In this document: positions 63,155-64,000 of the stretch, one piece after another
Layout: every line of letters begins with the position of its first letter
Numbering within the stretch: the stretch's first letter is position 1
From: UBA5070 sp035913415
GTDB lineage: Bacteria > Fibrobacterota > Fibrobacteria > UBA5070
Reading direction: 5' to 3'
NCBI GenBank assembly: GCA_035913415.1
Contig: JAMIIV010000194.1
Coordinates: 1 to 64,000, forward strand
DNA: 64,000 nucleotides
The notes under the pieces: generated by a model
Seen by the model: only the letters and a program-made list of their open reading frames with translations
What the model was told of the DNA's origin: nothing
Database searches by the model: none
Translations under genes and position numbers: made by a program

Positions 63155-64000
63155 GGGTCCTCGGAGGGGACGTCGGTGGGTGCGGGCGCGGGAATCGCGG
63201 AGGGCGCCAGGTCGCCGAAGCGCGCGAGGTCTTCGTCGGTGCGCAGCTCGAGTTTGGAACGCATGGAAATGCGCAACGGCACACCGGCCAGATCGAAGAA
63301 GTCGATGGCGCGGGCGCGCAGGTACCGCCGGTACGATTCCATGACGTCGTCGGGATTGTCCGTCTCGAAGGCGAGCGTAGGGGGATCCACCGTGACCTGG
63401 CAGCAGCGGGTGATTTGGACCGGACGCCCGTGGGAATGGGGCGGCTTCTGCGCCGTGGCCGCCTGCTGGAAGTATTCGATCACGTTCTCGCGACCGAACA
63501 CCTTGCGGCAGCCTTCGCGCACGCGGATGACCTCTTCCAGCAACTTGGGCACACGTTGGCCCGTCAGTCCGGAGAAGGCCACGATGGGCGTCTCGGCCAG
63601 GGAGGGGATGCGCGCGCGCCAATCCTTGCAACGATCGTCGAAGGTGCGGTGGTCCTTTTCGAGGGCGTCCCACTTGGACAGGCCAATGACCAGGCCTTTG
63701 CCGGCTTCCTCGACCTGGCGCAAAATACGGAGGTCCTGTTCGGGCATTTCCGTTTCGAGGCTATCAACCAGGAGGATGACGACCTCGGAGCGGCGGATGC
63801 TCTCGATGGCACGCATGTTCGAGTAGTACTCGACGTCGTCCTTGACCTTGGCCTTCTTGCGAAGCCCCGCGGTGTCGGTGACCAGGAATTTGCGGCCCTG
63901 CCAGGTGAATTCGGCGTCTACGGAATCCCGCGTGGTGCCGGGAATGGGGCTGACGATCACACGGGCTTCGCCCAAGAGCTTGTTCACCAGGGTGGACTTG
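63151..64000 (-). CDS. der: Ribosome-assembly GTPase Der (3' part only)
   Basis: The gene runs off the window end; 283 codons of the C-terminal part are present. The frame opens in the P-loop of the second G domain (KSTLVNKLLGE) and shows IPGTTRDSVDAEF, DTAGLRKK, the GTP-specificity motif LSKWD (NKxD variant) and SGLTGQ. The KH-like C-terminal domain follows (CQVTVDPPTLAFETDNPDDVMESYRRYLRARAIDFFDLAGVPLRI) with a short acidic tail. Der has two tandem G domains and acts in 50S assembly. Its stop overlaps the PlsY-GpsA start by 4 bp. Confidence 0.94.
   Translation of the reverse strand, partial: KSTLVNKLLGEARVIVSPIPGTTRDSVDAEFTWQGRKFLVTDTAGLRKKAKVKDDVEYYSNMRAIESIRRSEVVILLVDSLETEMPEQDLRILRQVEEAGKGLVIGLSKWDALEKDHRTFDDRCKDWRARIPSLAETPIVAFSGLTGQRVPKLLEEVIRVREGCRKVFGRENVIEYFQQAATAQKPPHSHGRPVQITRCCQVTVDPPTLAFETDNPDDVMESYRRYLRARAIDFFDLAGVPLRISMRSKLELRTDEDLARFGDLAPSAIPAPAPTDVPSEDP

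Overview
The window is about 64 kb of GC-rich, densely coded bacterial chromosome with no transposase, phage or plasmid genes. It most likely comes from an uncultured member of the Fibrobacterota (FCB group). The main evidence is two members of the TIGR02147/DUF4423 family, which is expanded in Fibrobacter, together with several large secreted polysaccharide-degrading proteins and a Bacteroidetes-like C-terminal tail on six secreted products. Cultured Fibrobacter is clearly less GC-rich, so this is a relative and not that genus. The taxonomic call is inference.

Layout. 1-0.7 kb: tRNA-Ala(GGC), a GerW/YtfJ-like gene and tRNA-Arg(ACG), each tRNA with a near-identical promoter. 0.75-5.8 kb: a giant lipoprotein with duplicated Ig-like modules and a C-terminal RCC1-like propeller. 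6-12.3 kb: an MFS transporter, then 12S-type carboxyltransferase, a small basic protein, biotin carrier and a convergent 5S-type carboxyltransferase (a transcarboxylase-like set), and a lipoprotein. 12.4-17.5 kb: ychF, then a tandem structured-RNA-like leader in front of two GH5 cellulase paralogs. 17.5-22.1 kb: a four-gene type IV minor pilin/pseudopilin operon. 22.5-25.8 kb: SPOR lipoprotein, rimO, xerC-like recombinase, thioesterase. 26-29.4 kb: hybrid histidine kinase and icd. 29.8-31.9 kb and 39.6-41.6 kb: two copies of a regulator-lipoprotein cassette (TIGR02147 protein plus a carbohydrate-binding-like lipoprotein). The second cassette is divergent from a large clan-A glycoside hydrolase. 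32-36 kb: rlmH, an LprI-like protein, an unknown protein, ahpF. 41.7-48.6 kb: mce, carboxyltransferase, small subunit, biotin carrier, mutA, mutB in one operon. 48.9-54.5 kb: DegP-like protease and two secreted multidomain proteins. 54.7-59 kb: zinc-finger/AKP-tail protein, an NFACT-R-only protein, SGNH hydrolase, subtilase. 59.2-64 kb: ABC-2 type export pair, small membrane protein, MerR-like regulator, a fused PlsY-GpsA, and the 3' part of der.

How the genes fit together. The two carboxyltransferase clusters plus epimerase and mutase cover the succinyl-CoA to propionyl-CoA interconversion. The 5S/12S/1.3S set would couple it to pyruvate/oxaloacetate as in the Wood-Werkman cycle. Cellulases, the clan-A hydrolase and surface lipoproteins would supply sugar, so a fibre-degrading, propionate-forming life style is plausible. 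The best candidates for something undescribed are the tandem RNA leader before the cellulases, the two regulator-lipoprotein cassettes, and the PlsY-GpsA fusion. All family assignments were made by reading motifs, without database searches.
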